Assembly: GCA_947479645.1 (NCBI GenBank)
Contig: CANKAJ010000005.1
Location: forward strand, 1 to 64,000
Direction: 5' to 3'
DNA: 64,000 bases
DNA from: Betaproteobacteria bacterium
GTDB lineage: Bacteria > Pseudomonadota > Gammaproteobacteria > Burkholderiales > SG8-39
Position 1 is the stretch's first letter; every line of letters begins with the position of its first letter. Made by a program: the position numbers and the translations under genes. Positions 18,578-28,418 of the stretch are shown here, one piece after another. The notes under the pieces were generated by a model. It did no database searches. It saw only the letters and a program-made list of their open reading frames with translations, and had not been told where the DNA came from.

Positions 18578-19597
18578 ATGAGAGCAGCAGTCATGCATGA
18601 GCAGGGCGCCCCGAGTGTGCTGCGCATCGAGGAGGTGCCGGTTCCCGAGTGCAGGCCCAATGAGGTGTTGCTGAAGGTGGGGGCCTGTGGTGTTTCCTAT
18701 CACGACGTGGTGGAACGCAATGGCACCTACCAGCGCGGCGTGCACTTTCCCATGATCATCGGCAATGAAGTCGCGGGTACGGTGGTAACGACGGGGGGCC
18801 TGGTGACAACGCTGAAAGCGGGTGACCGTGTCTGCTGCAAACCATTTCAGGTTTGCGGCATGTGCCGGCGCTGCCGCAATGGCATGGAGACGGCTTGCAC
18901 CAAGCGTCGTGGCGTGCGCGGCGGTTACGCTGAATTTGTCACCATCACCGAAGAAGCCCTGGTCAGGATTCCCGACAGTGTCAGCTTTGAGCAAGCCTGC
19001 ATGCTCGGGGCTTCCACCGGCGTGGCGCTCAATGCCGTGCGGGATGTGGCCAAAGTGCAGATTGGCGAGAATGTGCTGGTCACCGGCGCCAGCGGCGGTC
19101 TGGGTATCCCCACGATCGAAATTGCACGTGCCGCCGGCGCTACCGTCATTGCCGTGACGCGCGTCGCCAGCAAGCGCGACAGTCTGCTGGAGATCGGCGC
19201 GCACCATGTCGTGGTTGCGCCGGATGGCAAGGACTTCTCCGAGGAGGTAAAGGCATTGACCAACGGCGACGGCGTGGAAGTGGTTGTTGACAATGTCGGC
19301 AGCCGCGTGTTTACGCCGAGCTTTCGCAGTCTGGCCGTGGGCGGACGCTATGCCTTCGTGGGACAATTGTTCCGCGAGGACATTTCGATCAATCCGGCGC
19401 GCATTTTTTTCAAGCGCGCCCACTTCATCGGGGTTGGCAGTGTGCGTCGCGACCAGTTGGAAGATGCGGTCAAACTGGTTGCCGCAGGCACGATTCATCC
19501 GCGCGTCGCAAAAGTGTTGCCGCTGGAAAGCGCGGCTGAAGCGCACGCCATGGTGGAAGCCGGCGAAGTGGTTGGACGTGTAGTGCTGCGACCCTGA
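18578..19597 (+). CDS. Zinc-dependent alcohol dehydrogenase family protein
   Basis: GNEVAGTVV...CKPFQVCGMCRRCRNGMETAC structural Zn cysteines; VTGASGGLGIPTIEIARAAGA cofactor-binding loop. Confidence 0.93.
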   Translation: MRAAVMHEQGAPSVLRIEEVPVPECRPNEVLLKVGACGVSYHDVVERNGTYQRGVHFPMIIGNEVAGTVVTTGGLVTTLKAGDRVCCKPFQVCGMCRRCRNGMETACTKRRGVRGGYAEFVTITEEALVRIPDSVSFEQACMLGASTGVALNAVRDVAKVQIGENVLVTGASGGLGIPTIEIARAAGATVIAVTRVASKRDSLLEIGAHHVVVAPDGKDFSEEVKALTNGDGVEVVVDNVGSRVFTPSFRSLAVGGRYAFVGQLFREDISINPARIFFKRAHFIGVGSVRRDQLEDAVKLVAAGTIHPRVAKVLPLESAAEAHAMVEAGEVVGRVVLRP

Positions 19598-19649
19598 CAA
19601 TTGAATCAGTTCATTTTCGAATATCACCAAGACAAAGCAAGGAGCAACA

Positions 19650-20873
19650 GTGGAATCAAAAGCAAAAATGCCTTTGGAAGGAATTCGCGTCGCCGATCTG
19701 AGTGGTCATGCATCCGGCCCGATGTGCGCCATGATCCTGGGAGACTTCGGCGCTGAAGTCATCAAGATCGAGGCGCCACGCGGCGATCATGCCCGCGGAT
19801 GGGGCGTTGCCAGATTCGGCGCCAAGCAGGACATCAGCTCCGAATATGGCGCGCTGAACCGCAACAAGGAGAGCATCGTCATCGATCTGAAGAATCCCGA
19901 TGGCCTGGCGTTGACCAAGAAGATCATCGAAAAGTCGGATGTGGTTCTGGAAAACTTCAAGCCCGGGGTGCTCGAACGGCTGGGACTGGGATATGAGGTT
20001 GTCGCCAAGCTGAACCCACGCGCCGTGCTGTGCAGCATCTCCGCGTTCGGTCAGACGGGGCCCATGGCCAAGCTGCCTGGATTTGATCTGCTGATGCAGG
20101 CCTATGCCGGTGCGTTGAGCATAACCGGGGAAGAGGGCCGTCCGGCAGTGCGCATCGGACCTTCCACCATCGATTTCATGACGGCGGCGCACGGCGTGAT
20201 CGGCATCATGATGGCCTTGCGTGAGCGCGACATCAGCGGCAAGGGCCAGCATGTGGACACATCGCTATATGAGTCGGCCATCGTGCAGATGACACACATG
20301 ATTCTGGACAGCAGCGCCACCGGCGTGCTGCCCGGCCGTTGGGGTCCGTACTTCCCGTTCCTTGCTCCCTATGGCATTTTCGTTGCCAGCGATCGGGAGT
20401 TCTATATGGGGGCCTCGACCAATGCCATGTGGTCGCGCTTTGTCGAAGCCATCGACCGCAAGGATCTGCTCGAGCATCCACTATTCCAGACCAATGCCGA
20501 TCGCACCAGCAACCAGGGGCCGCTGTACGAAATACTCGTGCCGATCTTCAAGCAGCGCACTGCCAAGGAGTGGACCGAACTCGCCACCTCGCTGGGTATT
20601 CCGAACAGCCTGATCAACAATCTGAACGAGGTCATCGTGCAGGAGCAGGCAATTGCACGCGAAGCCGTGGTGCCGGTGGAGGGCATCCCCAATGGGCGCT
20701 CCGCGGGCATACCCATCAAACTCTCGCGTACGCCCGGCAGCATCCGCAAGCCGCCACCCTCGCTTGGCGAAGACACCGATACCGTGTTGAAGCGCCTGGG
20801 CCTGCCGGACGAGGAAATCAAGCGCCTGCACGCGTCAGGTGCATTGGGTACCGGAAAAATGGAAAGTCACTGA
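19650..20873 (+). CDS. CaiB/BaiF family III CoA-transferase
   Basis: GIRVADLSGHASGPMCAMILGDFGAEVIKIEAP...ENFKPGVLERLGLGY; Asp in GPSTIDFMTAAHG. Confidence 0.95.
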   Translation: MESKAKMPLEGIRVADLSGHASGPMCAMILGDFGAEVIKIEAPRGDHARGWGVARFGAKQDISSEYGALNRNKESIVIDLKNPDGLALTKKIIEKSDVVLENFKPGVLERLGLGYEVVAKLNPRAVLCSISAFGQTGPMAKLPGFDLLMQAYAGALSITGEEGRPAVRIGPSTIDFMTAAHGVIGIMMALRERDISGKGQHVDTSLYESAIVQMTHMILDSSATGVLPGRWGPYFPFLAPYGIFVASDREFYMGASTNAMWSRFVEAIDRKDLLEHPLFQTNADRTSNQGPLYEILVPIFKQRTAKEWTELATSLGIPNSLINNLNEVIVQEQAIAREAVVPVEGIPNGRSAGIPIKLSRTPGSIRKPPPSLGEDTDTVLKRLGLPDEEIKRLHASGALGTGKMESH

Positions 20874-20924
20874 CCGCAGTGATGAATGCCGTTGATGACT
20901 TGCACTGGAAGGAGGTTTGAAACC

Positions 20925-21899
20925 ATGAAAACAGTCGCGCAGACAAAGCGGGTGCTGGGCGTCGCCCTGATGTTGTTGATGATTCCGTTGACGGGTGTCA
21001 GGGCGGAGTTTCCGGAGAAGCCTCTGCGGGCCATCGTGCCGTTCGAACCGGGTGGCGCCAATGACATCATGGCGCGAGTTACCGCGCCACAGCTTGGCAA
21101 GGTTCTGGGGCAGTCGGTCATCGTTGAGAATCGCCCCGGCGCCGGCGGCAATATTGGGGCTGGTGCGGTGGCGAAAGCACCGCCTGATGGCTACACGTTG
21201 CTGTTTACCGCTGGCGGCGCGACGCAGAATCCGGCTCTTTATCGCAATCTGGCCTATGACCCCATCAACGATTTCACGCCGGCGGCCGTGCTCGGATACG
21301 GGCCACATATTTTTGTGGTCAATCCGAAGCTGGATTTCAAGTCGATCAAAGACTTGGTCGAATACGCCAGAAAAAACCCCGGCAAGTTGAATGCGGCGGC
21401 GGGGGGAGCGACGACGCGGCTGGAGAGCGAAATGTTCCAACTGCAAAATCACGTCAAAGTGGAAATCATTCCCTACAGCGGCACCGGCCGCGCTTCCACT
21501 GCCGTACTCTCCGGGGAAGCGGACTTCGTCATCATGGATACTTCGCCCGTGATCTCCCTGATCAAGGCAGGCAAGCTAAGGGGCATTGCCATCATTGGTG
21601 ACGAGCGTCACCCGGCACTGCCGGATGTGCCCACTGCCAGAGAGCAGGGTCACGCCGATTTCCTTGGCGGCATTACCTTTGGCGCCTATGCCAACGCGAG
21701 GACGCCGCGGGACATTCTGGTCAAGTTGAATACGGCGCTCAACAAAACAATGCTGACGCCGGAGATGAAGGAATGGTTCGACAAGGTCGGGGCCAAGCCG
21801 GTCAATATGTCACTTGAGGATGCGCGCTCATGGTATCTGAAGGAAATTGCAACCTGGAAAGACATCGTCGCCAAGGCGAAGATTCCTCTCCTGGATTGA
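20925..21899 (+). CDS. Bug/TctC family substrate-binding protein
   Basis: FPEKPLRAIVPFEPGGANDIMARVTAPQ...PPDGYTLLFTAGG; RBS GGAGG before MKTVAQ. Confidence 0.9.
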   Translation: MKTVAQTKRVLGVALMLLMIPLTGVRAEFPEKPLRAIVPFEPGGANDIMARVTAPQLGKVLGQSVIVENRPGAGGNIGAGAVAKAPPDGYTLLFTAGGATQNPALYRNLAYDPINDFTPAAVLGYGPHIFVVNPKLDFKSIKDLVEYARKNPGKLNAAAGGATTRLESEMFQLQNHVKVEIIPYSGTGRASTAVLSGEADFVIMDTSPVISLIKAGKLRGIAIIGDERHPALPDVPTAREQGHADFLGGITFGAYANARTPRDILVKLNTALNKTMLTPEMKEWFDKVGAKPVNMSLEDARSWYLKEIATWKDIVAKAKIPLLD

Positions 21900-21913
21900 A
21901 GAAGGAAGGCTCG

Positions 21914-22891
21914 ATGAAACGCAGCTATCAATTCATATCCGTATTGCGGCCCCTGGTCATGCTGGCCGTGCTGGTCGCTGCAGGTGCAGTGCGCTCGGAA
22001 TACCCGGAGAAGCCGTTGCGTGCCGTTGTCCCATTTGCACCGGGCGGTGCCAACGATGTCATGGGCAGGCTGGTTTCACCGGAACTGGGCAAGCTGCTCG
22101 GTCAGCCGGTCATTATCGATAACAAGCCGGGTGCGGGTGGCAACATCGGCCTGGATTTCGTTGCCAAGTCCAAGCCGGATGGCTACACCATTCTTTTCAG
22201 CGCGACGGCATCGACTCAAAATCCAGCGCTGTATCGTCATCTGCCATTTGATCCGATCAAGGATCTGCAACCGGTGGCCGAGGTGGGGCAGGCTGCCTAC
22301 GTGATTCTGGTGCATCCCAAGGTGGCTGCGAATAATCCGCTGGAGCTGATTGAACTGGCGCGTCGCAATCCGGGCAAGCTGAACGTGGCTTCGGGCGGAC
22401 TGGGAACGCGCTTGTCGGTTGAGATGTTCCGCATCCAGAACAAGATTAATGTCGAGATCATTCCGTATCAGGGCACCGGACCGGCGGCCATCGCCGTGGT
22501 GAGAGGCGAGGCGGATTTCGCCATCATGGATACGTCGGCCTATACCGGGTTTCTTGCGTCCGGACAGGTCAAGGCATTTGCCGTGGCGGGTGACAAGCGC
22601 CTGAGTTCGCTGCCCAATGTCCCGACCGCGCGGGAAGCCGGCCTGGGAGACTATCTGGCGGGGACTATTTTTGGCGTTTACGTGGCTGGTGCCACTTCGC
22701 CTGAAATCGTGCAGAAGTTGAATACGCTGATCAATCGCATCATCTCCACGCCGGCAACACAGGAGCGGTTGCGTCAGTTGGGCGCGGAACCGAACCCCAA
22801 GAGCGTGGAAGAATTTACCAAACTGATCCATCGCGAAATTGCACTGTGGAAGACCATCGTGAAGCAGGCCAACCTGCCCTACGTGGATTGA
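21914..22891 (+). CDS. Bug/TctC family substrate-binding protein
   Basis: YPEKPLRAVVPFAPGGANDVMGRLVSPE...SKPDGYTILFSATAS. Confidence 0.9.
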   Translation: MKRSYQFISVLRPLVMLAVLVAAGAVRSEYPEKPLRAVVPFAPGGANDVMGRLVSPELGKLLGQPVIIDNKPGAGGNIGLDFVAKSKPDGYTILFSATASTQNPALYRHLPFDPIKDLQPVAEVGQAAYVILVHPKVAANNPLELIELARRNPGKLNVASGGLGTRLSVEMFRIQNKINVEIIPYQGTGPAAIAVVRGEADFAIMDTSAYTGFLASGQVKAFAVAGDKRLSSLPNVPTAREAGLGDYLAGTIFGVYVAGATSPEIVQKLNTLINRIISTPATQERLRQLGAEPNPKSVEEFTKLIHREIALWKTIVKQANLPYVD

Positions 22892-22982
22892 GTTCGGCTG
22901 CGATGAGCATGCCGGACCAGAGACAGTGTTGGTTTACATGGGGCGGGAGCGCCCTTTATCAAGCGGCTGAAAGGGTTGCTCT

Positions 22983-24143
22983 ATGATGTCCGCACCAGAG
23001 TCATTTCCCGAATTGCGTGATGCCGTGCGCGAGTTATGCGCACACTTTCCCGACGAATATTTTCGCAAGGTTGATGCCGTCCGCGGCTTCCCGGAGGAAT
23101 TCGTCAATGCGCTCACCAAGGCTGGCTGGCTGGCCGCCCTGATTCCTCAGGAGTACGGTGGGTCCGGGCTAAGCCTCACCGAAGCGTCCATCATCATGGA
23201 AGAAATCAACCGCTGTGGCGGCAACTCCGGGGCATGTCATGGTCAGATGTACAACATGGGAACACTGCTGCGCCATGGTTCTGCGGCGCAGAAAAAGACC
23301 TATCTGCCCAAGATTGCCAGCGGGGAATTGCGCTTGCAGTCGATGGCTGTGACCGAGCCTACGACGGGTACCGATACCACCAAGATCAAGACCACCGCAG
23401 TGAGAAAGGGTGATCACTACGTCGTGAACGGCCAGAAGGTCTGGATATCGCGCGTGCAGCATTCGGACCTGATGATCCTGCTGGCGCGCACCACGCCGCT
23501 GGCCGAGGTCAAGAAAAAATCCGAAGGCATGTCCATCTTCCTGGTCGATCTGCGCGACGCCATCGGTCATGGACTGACCGTGCAACCCATACGCAACATG
23601 GTCAATCACGAGACCAACGAATTGTTCTTCGAGAACCTGCAGATTCCTGTGGAAAATCTGATTGGAGAAGAAGGACAGGGCTTCAAGTACATTCTGGATG
23701 GACTGAATGCTGAACGGGCATTGATTGCCGGAGAGTGCATTGGCGATGGCTACTGGTTCATCGACAAGGTGGTCAAGTACACCAAGGAGCGGATCGTTTT
23801 CGGTCGTCCGATCGGCCAGAACCAGGGTGTGCAGTTTCCAATAGCAAAAGCATTCGTCAATGTTGAGGCGGCCAGTCTCATGCGGTACAAGGCCTGTGAG
23901 CTGTTCGATGCGCACCAGCCCTGTGGTGCGCAGGCCAATATGGCCAAGATGCTGGCGGCGGATGCCTCCTGGGAGGCTGCCAATGCCTGTCTGCAATTTC
24001 ACGGTGGCTTCGGCTTTGCGCACGACTATGGCATTGAGCGGAAATTTCGCGAGACGCGCCTGTATCAGGTGGCGCCGATCTCCACCAACCTGATTCTTTC
24101 GTATGTCGCCGAGCACGTGCTCGGATTGCCACGCTCGTTCTAG
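22983..24143 (+). CDS. Acyl-CoA dehydrogenase
   Basis: AVTEPTTGTDTTKIKTTAVRKGDHYVVNGQKVWISRVQHSDL...FRETRLYQVAPISTNLILSYVAEHVLGLPRSF. Confidence 0.93.
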   Translation: MMSAPESFPELRDAVRELCAHFPDEYFRKVDAVRGFPEEFVNALTKAGWLAALIPQEYGGSGLSLTEASIIMEEINRCGGNSGACHGQMYNMGTLLRHGSAAQKKTYLPKIASGELRLQSMAVTEPTTGTDTTKIKTTAVRKGDHYVVNGQKVWISRVQHSDLMILLARTTPLAEVKKKSEGMSIFLVDLRDAIGHGLTVQPIRNMVNHETNELFFENLQIPVENLIGEEGQGFKYILDGLNAERALIAGECIGDGYWFIDKVVKYTKERIVFGRPIGQNQGVQFPIAKAFVNVEAASLMRYKACELFDAHQPCGAQANMAKMLAADASWEAANACLQFHGGFGFAHDYGIERKFRETRLYQVAPISTNLILSYVAEHVLGLPRSF

Positions 24144-24244
24144 CACCATGGGAACTGCGGAGAGTGCGGAGACTGCGAAGATTGCATCGCCGTAATTATC
24201 GCCGCGCAGCTTGAAGCGGCCATTGCCTGAATGGAATCGAAAAG

Positions 24245-25291
24245 ATGAAACGATCGCTGGTCTTGTCGAGTCGTGTTTGGAAGCCGCTCCCGGCAACCGT
24301 ATTGGCAGCTGAAGCAGCCGGATTCTCCCGGGTATGGACGACCGAAGGACCGCGTCGTGACGCGCTGGTCAGAGCAGCAGCGCTGCTGGCGATTACCTCG
24401 CGCATCGAGGTGGGTTCCGGCATTGCATTCGCGTTTTCCCGCAATCCGCTGGCACTGGCCGGTGCCGCGGCGGATCTGGCACTCATATCCGGAGGGCGAT
24501 TCACACTGGGTCTGGGTGCGGGGACGCGCGGGGTGCGCCGGCAATATGGCGTGGACATTGACAAGGTCGCGCCCTGGTTCGAGGAGGTGGTGGCGGTTGT
24601 TCGTCAGGGCGTTGCTGCGACCTCTCAGGGAGTCTCCTTTGATGGACAGTATTTCAAGGTGAAGTTGAGCGGTGCGCGTCTCGCGGATGTGGCGGAAGCC
24701 CCGCCTGAGCCGCCGATCTTCGGTGGCGCGCTCAATCCGATCATGGTGCAGCGGGTGGCCAAGTGTTGTGATGGTCTGGCGCTGTTGTCCATCGGCATCG
24801 GTCAGCCCTATTTCGAGGATGTCGTGATACCGGCCTTTCGTCGCGGCAGGGAGCGTGCCGGCAAGAGTCCGCTGGGCGGCTTCACCTGCTGGATCATTAC
24901 CGCCGTGGACGATGATCGTGAGCGGGCACGCATGATGGCCAGACGCCAGCTCGCATTTTATTTCAGTACGCCGAGTTATCGCGCGCCCAGTGACGCGCTC
25001 GGATTTCAGGTTCCGGTGCAGCGCTTGCAGGATCAGTTCAGGGCTTCCGGCGCGAACTGGGACCGGCTGGCGGAATTGATTCCGGATGAAATGGTGGATG
25101 CCTTTGCGGTGGCTGGAACGCCTGCGGAGGCGCGCGACCAGTTGAACCGGATTGAAGCGCGTCTTGCCCCCATGGGAGTCGATGAACTGGCGCTGCAGCT
25201 GCCCACGGCCAATCTCGATGATGATGGTGTTGATCGGTTGTCGAGGGCCGTGATCAAGTCCTGCGCGCCGTTGGCGGGGGCATTGCTATGA
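24245..25291 (+). CDS. LLM-class (luciferase-like) flavin-dependent oxidoreductase
   Basis: GIAFAFSRNPLALAGAAADLALISGGRFTLGLGAGTRGVRRQYG...EAPPEPPIFGGALNP. Confidence 0.88.
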   Translation: MKRSLVLSSRVWKPLPATVLAAEAAGFSRVWTTEGPRRDALVRAAALLAITSRIEVGSGIAFAFSRNPLALAGAAADLALISGGRFTLGLGAGTRGVRRQYGVDIDKVAPWFEEVVAVVRQGVAATSQGVSFDGQYFKVKLSGARLADVAEAPPEPPIFGGALNPIMVQRVAKCCDGLALLSIGIGQPYFEDVVIPAFRRGRERAGKSPLGGFTCWIITAVDDDRERARMMARRQLAFYFSTPSYRAPSDALGFQVPVQRLQDQFRASGANWDRLAELIPDEMVDAFAVAGTPAEARDQLNRIEARLAPMGVDELALQLPTANLDDDGVDRLSRAVIKSCAPLAGALL

Positions 25292-27369
25292 GCGGGATTG
25301 CGGTTGTCGGTGCGTCCGAGTCCGGAATCTGGACGCTGTGGCTGCTGCGCAATCTGCAAGCCTACGGTTATCGCGGCGATATCTGGCTGATCAATCCCGG
25401 ACGCAAGGAAGTGTTCGGGCAACCATGCCTGGCTTCTATCGACCAGGTGCGTGGTGACATCAGCCTGGGCGTCGTGATCACCAGTCCCGGTCGTGCGGTG
25501 GAAGCCTGCGCGGAATTTGCTGCCCGTGGCGTGCGCGAAATATTGCTGATCTCCAATGGCTTCAGGGAAACCGGCACGCCTGAAGGTATCGCCGCGGAAG
25601 CCAGGCTGGCAGAAATCTGCAAGCAGAATGGGATACGCCTGGTCGGACCCAATTGCGTCGGGTTTGCGCGTTTCCACGAAGGACTGTGCGCCATTGCGGA
25701 GCCCATTTCCCACAGCATGCGTCCGGGGAATGTTTCGCTCATCAGCAACAGCGGCGCCTTGCTGTCCGGATTGCTGTACAGCCTGACGCTGGATGGCGCC
25801 GGCCTGGATGTGTGTTACTCCATTGGCAATGGCACGGCATTCGATCTTGCGGATGCCATCGAGCATGCAGGTACGCGCGAGACCACGAAGGTGGTGTGCG
25901 CGCTGGTGGAGGCCATTCCGAGCAAGCAGCGTCTGGCCGCGGCCATACGCAGCGGGCGCGAGCGCGGTTGCGAGTACGTGTTCCTGCTGCTGGGGCAATC
26001 GGAGAGCGCCAAGGCCATAGCAGCTTCGCATACCGGTGCGGTGCTGGGTGAGGGCAGGCTGACGCGCGCCTGGCTGGAGTCCGAAGGTGTCGCCGTGGTG
26101 AGTTCCGTGGTGGAGCTGTCGCACACGGCGGCCTTGATGTCAAAGATCGGACCCATGCATGCGGAGCGCGGCGTCATGGTGGTATCGGGTTCGGGTGGCG
26201 CCTGTGGTCTGGGAATCGATGCCCTGGTCCGTGAGGGCGTGCCGTTGGCCTGTTTGAGCGAGCCGACGGTGGAGGTTGTTCGCAAGCTACTGCCGGTGGG
26301 TGCGTTCATCGGCAATCCGCTCGATATCATCACCGGTACCCCTGAGGAACGTGCCGTCATCTGCCGCCATATTTCGGCAGATCCGGGTGTGGGCCTGCTG
26401 CTGGAACCGTTTGCGGTGGTATGGCCGGATGATTCCGAGGTACGCCTGCGGCATCGTGAGTTCATTGATTTCGCCGCGGCGGCGGTGGCAGAAAATGGCA
26501 TTCCCTATGTGGTGAGCAGTACCTTTCCCGGCCCTTTGACCGGGCACATGGAGGCGGTACAGGCAAGGCCGGACATTGTGGTGCAGGCCGGCGTCGAAGT
26601 GACGGCGCGTGCGCTGCGCCACCTGTACCAAACGCGCGGTCTGCTGGGCCGGAAGGAAAAATCCGCAGATCACGCGCACAAGAACGCATCGGATCAATCC
26701 GGCCTCACCATTGGCGAAGCCGAAGGCCGTGTCATTCTCGAGCGGGCAGGCATGCGTGTGGTGCCTGGCGTGCATGCGCAAAATGCCGAAGAAGTCATCG
26801 CCGCGGCAAAGACAATGCGCGGTCCCTGGGTGGTCAAGATCGGCAACAGCGGCATCGCCCACAAGGGACGTGTCGGGGGTGTGCAAGTCGGTCTGTGCAA
26901 CGAGGACGAATTGCGCGAGGCTTGCCGGAGTATTGCCGACTCCGCGATTCGACATGGCGTCGCACAATCGGCCGGGGAAGTCAGCTATCTTCTGCAGCAG
27001 ATGGTCATTGGACCGGAAATGCTGATGGCGGCCATCCGGGATCCCATTGTCGGCCCCAGCTTGACGGTTGGCATCGGCGGATGGGCGGCGGAGGCAGGGC
27101 ACATCTTTTTCACCGTGCCGCTACCGGTCGAAGCCAATGCGTTTGCCGGACATGTTGCGGGCAGCGCGCTGGCCGGTTTGTTGAATGAGCGACAGTCAGG
27201 CGCGCTGATCGAAGTACTGGAAGCGGTAGGCACGGCCTTCGTCGGCGATGCAATGGCGGGGTTTGATGTGCTCGAATGCAATCCGGTGATCTTGACCGAG
27301 CAAGGCGGTGTAGTCGCAGATGTGCTCATACTGCGCACTGCCGCAGGAAAATCCACAGTTTCGCATTGA
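25288..27369 (+). CDS. NDP-forming acyl-CoA synthetase (fused CoA-binding/ATP-grasp)
   Basis: Rossmann start GIAVVGASESGIW; SHTGAVLGEG catalytic His motif; C-terminal ATP-grasp WVVKIGNSGIAHKGRVGGVQVGL; 4-nt overlap with upstream gene. Confidence 0.9.
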   Translation: MSGIAVVGASESGIWTLWLLRNLQAYGYRGDIWLINPGRKEVFGQPCLASIDQVRGDISLGVVITSPGRAVEACAEFAARGVREILLISNGFRETGTPEGIAAEARLAEICKQNGIRLVGPNCVGFARFHEGLCAIAEPISHSMRPGNVSLISNSGALLSGLLYSLTLDGAGLDVCYSIGNGTAFDLADAIEHAGTRETTKVVCALVEAIPSKQRLAAAIRSGRERGCEYVFLLLGQSESAKAIAASHTGAVLGEGRLTRAWLESEGVAVVSSVVELSHTAALMSKIGPMHAERGVMVVSGSGGACGLGIDALVREGVPLACLSEPTVEVVRKLLPVGAFIGNPLDIITGTPEERAVICRHISADPGVGLLLEPFAVVWPDDSEVRLRHREFIDFAAAAVAENGIPYVVSSTFPGPLTGHMEAVQARPDIVVQAGVEVTARALRHLYQTRGLLGRKEKSADHAHKNASDQSGLTIGEAEGRVILERAGMRVVPGVHAQNAEEVIAAAKTMRGPWVVKIGNSGIAHKGRVGGVQVGLCNEDELREACRSIADSAIRHGVAQSAGEVSYLLQQMVIGPEMLMAAIRDPIVGPSLTVGIGGWAAEAGHIFFTVPLPVEANAFAGHVAGSALAGLLNERQSGALIEVLEAVGTAFVGDAMAGFDVLECNPVILTEQGGVVADVLILRTAAGKSTVSH

Positions 27370-27383
27370 TATTTTCAGGAGGG

Positions 27384-28331
27384 ATGATGAAAGCAATTCC
27401 AAAGTACAAGGATCTGCCCGAGTTCAAGGAGCTCGACTGCCGTCATGCATGGGGAGTTTTTGGCAAGGATGATCAGCTCGGCCGCATCAACCTGATGACC
27501 GCCGAGACAGTACAGGCCGCGGCGGCGGAAGTGCGGCGCGGTGCGCGCTTCAATATTTCGCTGCCGCTCGATCATCCGGAGCCGTCCTGGAGCCACAATC
27601 GCAAGAATTACAAGCACAACATTTTCAGCGCGAACCGCAATTCCCAGGACGATTACCTCGACTCTTTCTACATGCAGCGCTCCACGCAGTGGGACAGCCT
27701 GCGCCATGTCAGGGCGCGCGAGTTTGGTTTCTGGGGTGGCAGGCAGGAGGCCGAAGCGGGGCCAGGCGGCGCCTTTCTGGGCATCGAGAAATGGGTGGAG
27801 CATGGCATGGTGGGGCGCGGCGTGTTGCTGGATGTCGCCCGCTATCAGGCGTCCATCGGGCAACCGCTGGATGCACGCAAGGGCACGCCGATTACCGTTG
27901 ACATGCTCAAGGCCACCCTGGACAAGCAGGGCAGCACGCTGCAATCCGGCGATGTGCTCATGCTCCGGACGGGCTATGTCGATTACTACCTGCAGGCGTC
28001 GAAAGAAGAGCGCATCCACATGAGCGAACACCACGATTGCCCCGGGCTGCATGCGGGACATGAGGTGACTGAATTTCTGTGGGACAGCGGCATCTCGGCG
28101 ATTGCCGCCGACAATCCGGCGGTCGAGGTCGTGCCGGGTGCGCCCGAAAGCGGATCGATGCATCGCCGGTTGATTCCCTTGCTGGGTTTTGCGCTGGGCG
28201 AATTTTTCTCACTCGGGGAAATTGCCGAGGACTGCGCCAAGGATGGGCGCTATACCTGCATGTTCGTGGCCGTGCCCTTGAATGTGCCGGGCGCGGTGGG
28301 TTCGCCGGGGAATGCCATCGCCATCAAGTAG
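27384..28331 (+). CDS. Cyclase-family (kynurenine formamidase-like) hydrolase
   Basis: FNISLPLDHPEPSW...STQWDSLRHVRAREFGFWGG...RGVLLDVARY...GDVLMLRTGY. Confidence 0.8.
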   Translation: MMKAIPKYKDLPEFKELDCRHAWGVFGKDDQLGRINLMTAETVQAAAAEVRRGARFNISLPLDHPEPSWSHNRKNYKHNIFSANRNSQDDYLDSFYMQRSTQWDSLRHVRAREFGFWGGRQEAEAGPGGAFLGIEKWVEHGMVGRGVLLDVARYQASIGQPLDARKGTPITVDMLKATLDKQGSTLQSGDVLMLRTGYVDYYLQASKEERIHMSEHHDCPGLHAGHEVTEFLWDSGISAIAADNPAVEVVPGAPESGSMHRRLIPLLGFALGEFFSLGEIAEDCAKDGRYTCMFVAVPLNVPGAVGSPGNAIAIK

Positions 28332-28418
28332 CAGCAAAGCGTACTCGCTTCCTGGCTGAAGCACACGACCAGACCGCAACAGCAACGCGGGAAAGATCAA
28401 CTCAAACGGAGGTGGCAA

